64,000 bases of DNA from Sphingobium estronivorans (GTDB lineage: Bacteria > Pseudomonadota > Alphaproteobacteria > Sphingomonadales > Sphingomonadaceae), in NCBI RefSeq assembly GCF_008692605.1, contig NZ_LFCT01000002.1, forward strand, positions 1-64,000. The letters are read 5' to 3'. Below the pieces are notes generated by a model. The model ran no database searches and was not told the origin of the DNA. It was given only the letters and a program-made list of their open reading frames with translations. The position numbers and the translations under genes were made by a program. Shown here piece after piece: positions 62,881 to 64,000 of the stretch (position 1 is its first letter; every line of letters starts with the position of its first letter).

Positions 62881-63630
62881 TTACATTGCGCGCCGCTCTG
62901 CATATTCTGAATTTTTGGCAATGTTTGCCGCGCGTAGCACAGTGGCGGCGACCAGTGCCGAATCGTCACGCAGGAAATGGCCGCCGGGCAGGGCAACGAC
63001 ATGCACGTTGGACTGGTGCCAGCCGGGACAGAGGCTGCCACTTTCCTCCACCCCATGGATGCACAATACCGGCGCCCAGTCGAGCCGCCGCGCCGCAGGC
63101 CGGGCGGGACCGTCATCGGTGAAGTCGAACACCCCGCCCGGCGTTGCGCGGAACAGCATGGTGTCGGCGGGCACGATCAGCGCGACCATGGCGACTCGCG
63201 AACGCAGGGCGGGCGGCAGGCGCTCCACGCCCGCCAGCAGCATGTTCGCGCCGAAGGACTGGCCGACCAGCACCAGCCGCCGCGCGCCGGGCTGGGCCAG
63301 CGCGCGACGCACGGCCTGCTCCACCAGCGCGCCGGTTTCCGCCAGCGTCCGGCGGCGGGCGAAGGCGGTCAGCGAATTGACGCCCACCACCGGCAAACCG
63401 CCCTGCGCCATATGTCCGGCGATCACCGGTCCCATGCCCGCATTGAACCCCATGTCGCCCGACAGGAAGATCGCCACTGTCCCGTCGCGGTTCGACGCCG
63501 GAGCCGATACCAGCGTGAACAGCGGCCCGGCGGGATAGCCCAGATGTCGGCAATAGGCCGCCGCGCCGGCCAGCAGCGCGATGAGCGCCGCCAGCGTCAG
63601 GCCCCATTTGCGGCGTCGGGAAAAGGGCAT
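62881..63630 (-). CDS. VirJ-like alpha/beta hydrolase
   Basis: A protein of 249 aa, a second and shorter VirJ-type protein. It has an N-terminal membrane anchor (LTLAALIALLAGAAAYC), AIFLSGDMGFNAGMGPVIAG, nucleophile elbow LVGQSFGANMLLAGVE and C-terminal LPGGHFLRDD. It lacks the AcvB N-terminal domain. It leads the DUF2147-acvB-mprF series, so it may act on the same aminoacylated lipids. Confidence 0.85.
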   Translation of the reverse strand: MPFSRRRKWGLTLAALIALLAGAAAYCRHLGYPAGPLFTLVSAPASNRDGTVAIFLSGDMGFNAGMGPVIAGHMAQGGLPVVGVNSLTAFARRRTLAETGALVEQAVRRALAQPGARRLVLVGQSFGANMLLAGVERLPPALRSRVAMVALIVPADTMLFRATPGGVFDFTDDGPARPAARRLDWAPVLCIHGVEESGSLCPGWHQSNVHVVALPGGHFLRDDSALVAATVLRAANIAKNSEYAERRAM

Positions 63631-63734
63631 GGCAAAGCGCCTCGATTGCTTGATCGGCTGCCGACGTTACCGGCTTTTTTCTGAACGCCAAGCGACAGAA
63701 GGAATAATGGCCGGTCGGGGGGCGTATAGGCGTC

Positions 63735-64000
63735 ATGAACAATCACGCCGGTCCTGGTTCCACTGCCTCCCGCCTTTCCCCGTCCCGTGCCGCCCTGACC
63801 GTCGCCCTGCCGCGCCCCCTGCGGGTCGCGCTGTTTTCCGGCAATTACGATTGCGTGCGCGACGGCGCGAATCAGGCACTGAACCGACTGGTCGCCTATC
63901 TGCTGGACCGGGTGCAGGCGGAGGTACGCATCTATTCGCCGACCGCCCCGCGCAAAGCGTTCGATTCGGTGGGCGATGTCCGCTCCGTCCGCTCGATCAG
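63735..64000 (+). CDS. Glycosyltransferase family 4-like protein, partial (cut by window end)
   Basis: 88 codons before the window ends. PRPLRVALFSGNYDCVRDGA, then NQALNRLVAYLLDRVQAEVR and IYSPTAPRKA, matches the N-terminal domain of GT4 enzymes that act on lipid glycosylation (a PimB/SQD2-like start). ATG 63735 is the first in frame. Divergent from the VirJ-like gene across 105 bp. Confidence 0.75.
   Translation, partial: MNNHAGPGSTASRLSPSRAALTVALPRPLRVALFSGNYDCVRDGANQALNRLVAYLLDRVQAEVRIYSPTAPRKAFDSVGDVRSVRSI

Overview
This window reads as GC-rich alphaproteobacterial chromosome, most likely from a sphingomonad (Sphingobium, Novosphingobium or Sphingomonas). The basis is gene content: an alphaproteobacterial-type omega subunit gene with a TTG start, an mprF-acvB lipid pair, trb/tra genes with DUF2274, DUF736 and DUF2285 partners, and a luxI-phyH quorum-sensing unit. 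No 16S rRNA gene is present, so genus is inference.

Layout. (1) 1-5.9 kb is accessory DNA left of the main element. It holds a SAM methyltransferase, a decayed Na+/H+ antiporter and a compact + strand cassette (nuclease-like protein, secreted protein, HTH protein, ParB-methyltransferase fusion, DUF5681 protein, small protein) that ends at a strong intrinsic terminator. (2) 6312-54644 is an integrative and conjugative element (ICE) of about 48 kb in the 3' end of tRNA-Ser(GGA). A 25-bp exact direct repeat of the tRNA 3' end bounds it, and a tyrosine integrase lies next to the tRNA. Within it, 6.5-7.8 kb has a TIR-like protein at the left edge. 7.9-19.9 kb is the P-type conjugation operon alpA-DUF2274-trbI-G-F-L-J-E-D-C-B-copG-traG, all on the minus strand. 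20.0-28.5 kb is a tightly packed defence operon: ribbon-helix-helix protein, C5 methyltransferase, Eco29kI-like GIY-YIG endonuclease, Vsr nickase, MORC/MutL-like ATPase, nuclease-helicase fusion, an unknown protein and a PIN-like protein. 28.6-39.9 kb carries the relaxase, lytic transglycosylase, TraF peptidase, ParB-like protein, ArdC antirestriction protein and other backbone genes. 39.9-51.6 kb is metabolic/signalling cargo: luxI-phyH, luxR, a GMC oxidoreductase and a TonB receptor facing a second phyH and an MFS transporter, then a transposase fragment, TetR and RidA. 52.1-54.6 kb is a small integrase plus toxin-antitoxin module with its own tRNA-derived boundary. (3) 54.6-64 kb is ordinary chromosome: tRNA-Ser, alanine dehydrogenase, a phospholipase D-type cardiolipin synthase, rpoZ, mprF, acvB, DUF2147, a second VirJ-like protein and the start of a glycosyltransferase.

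How it works together. The relaxase, TraG and Trb proteins would move the element, and the integrase would insert it at tRNA-Ser. The restriction operon, TIR protein, ArdC and toxin-antitoxin pair would secure it in a host. The cargo joins acyl-homoserine-lactone signalling to two Fe(II)/2-oxoglutarate-type dioxygenases, an FAD oxidoreductase and outer/inner membrane uptake proteins. This suggests a quorum-linked pathway that makes, modifies or imports a small lipophilic molecule. Four tRNA-Ser-derived fragments (6312, 6469, 52147, 54620) indicate that the island is composite.
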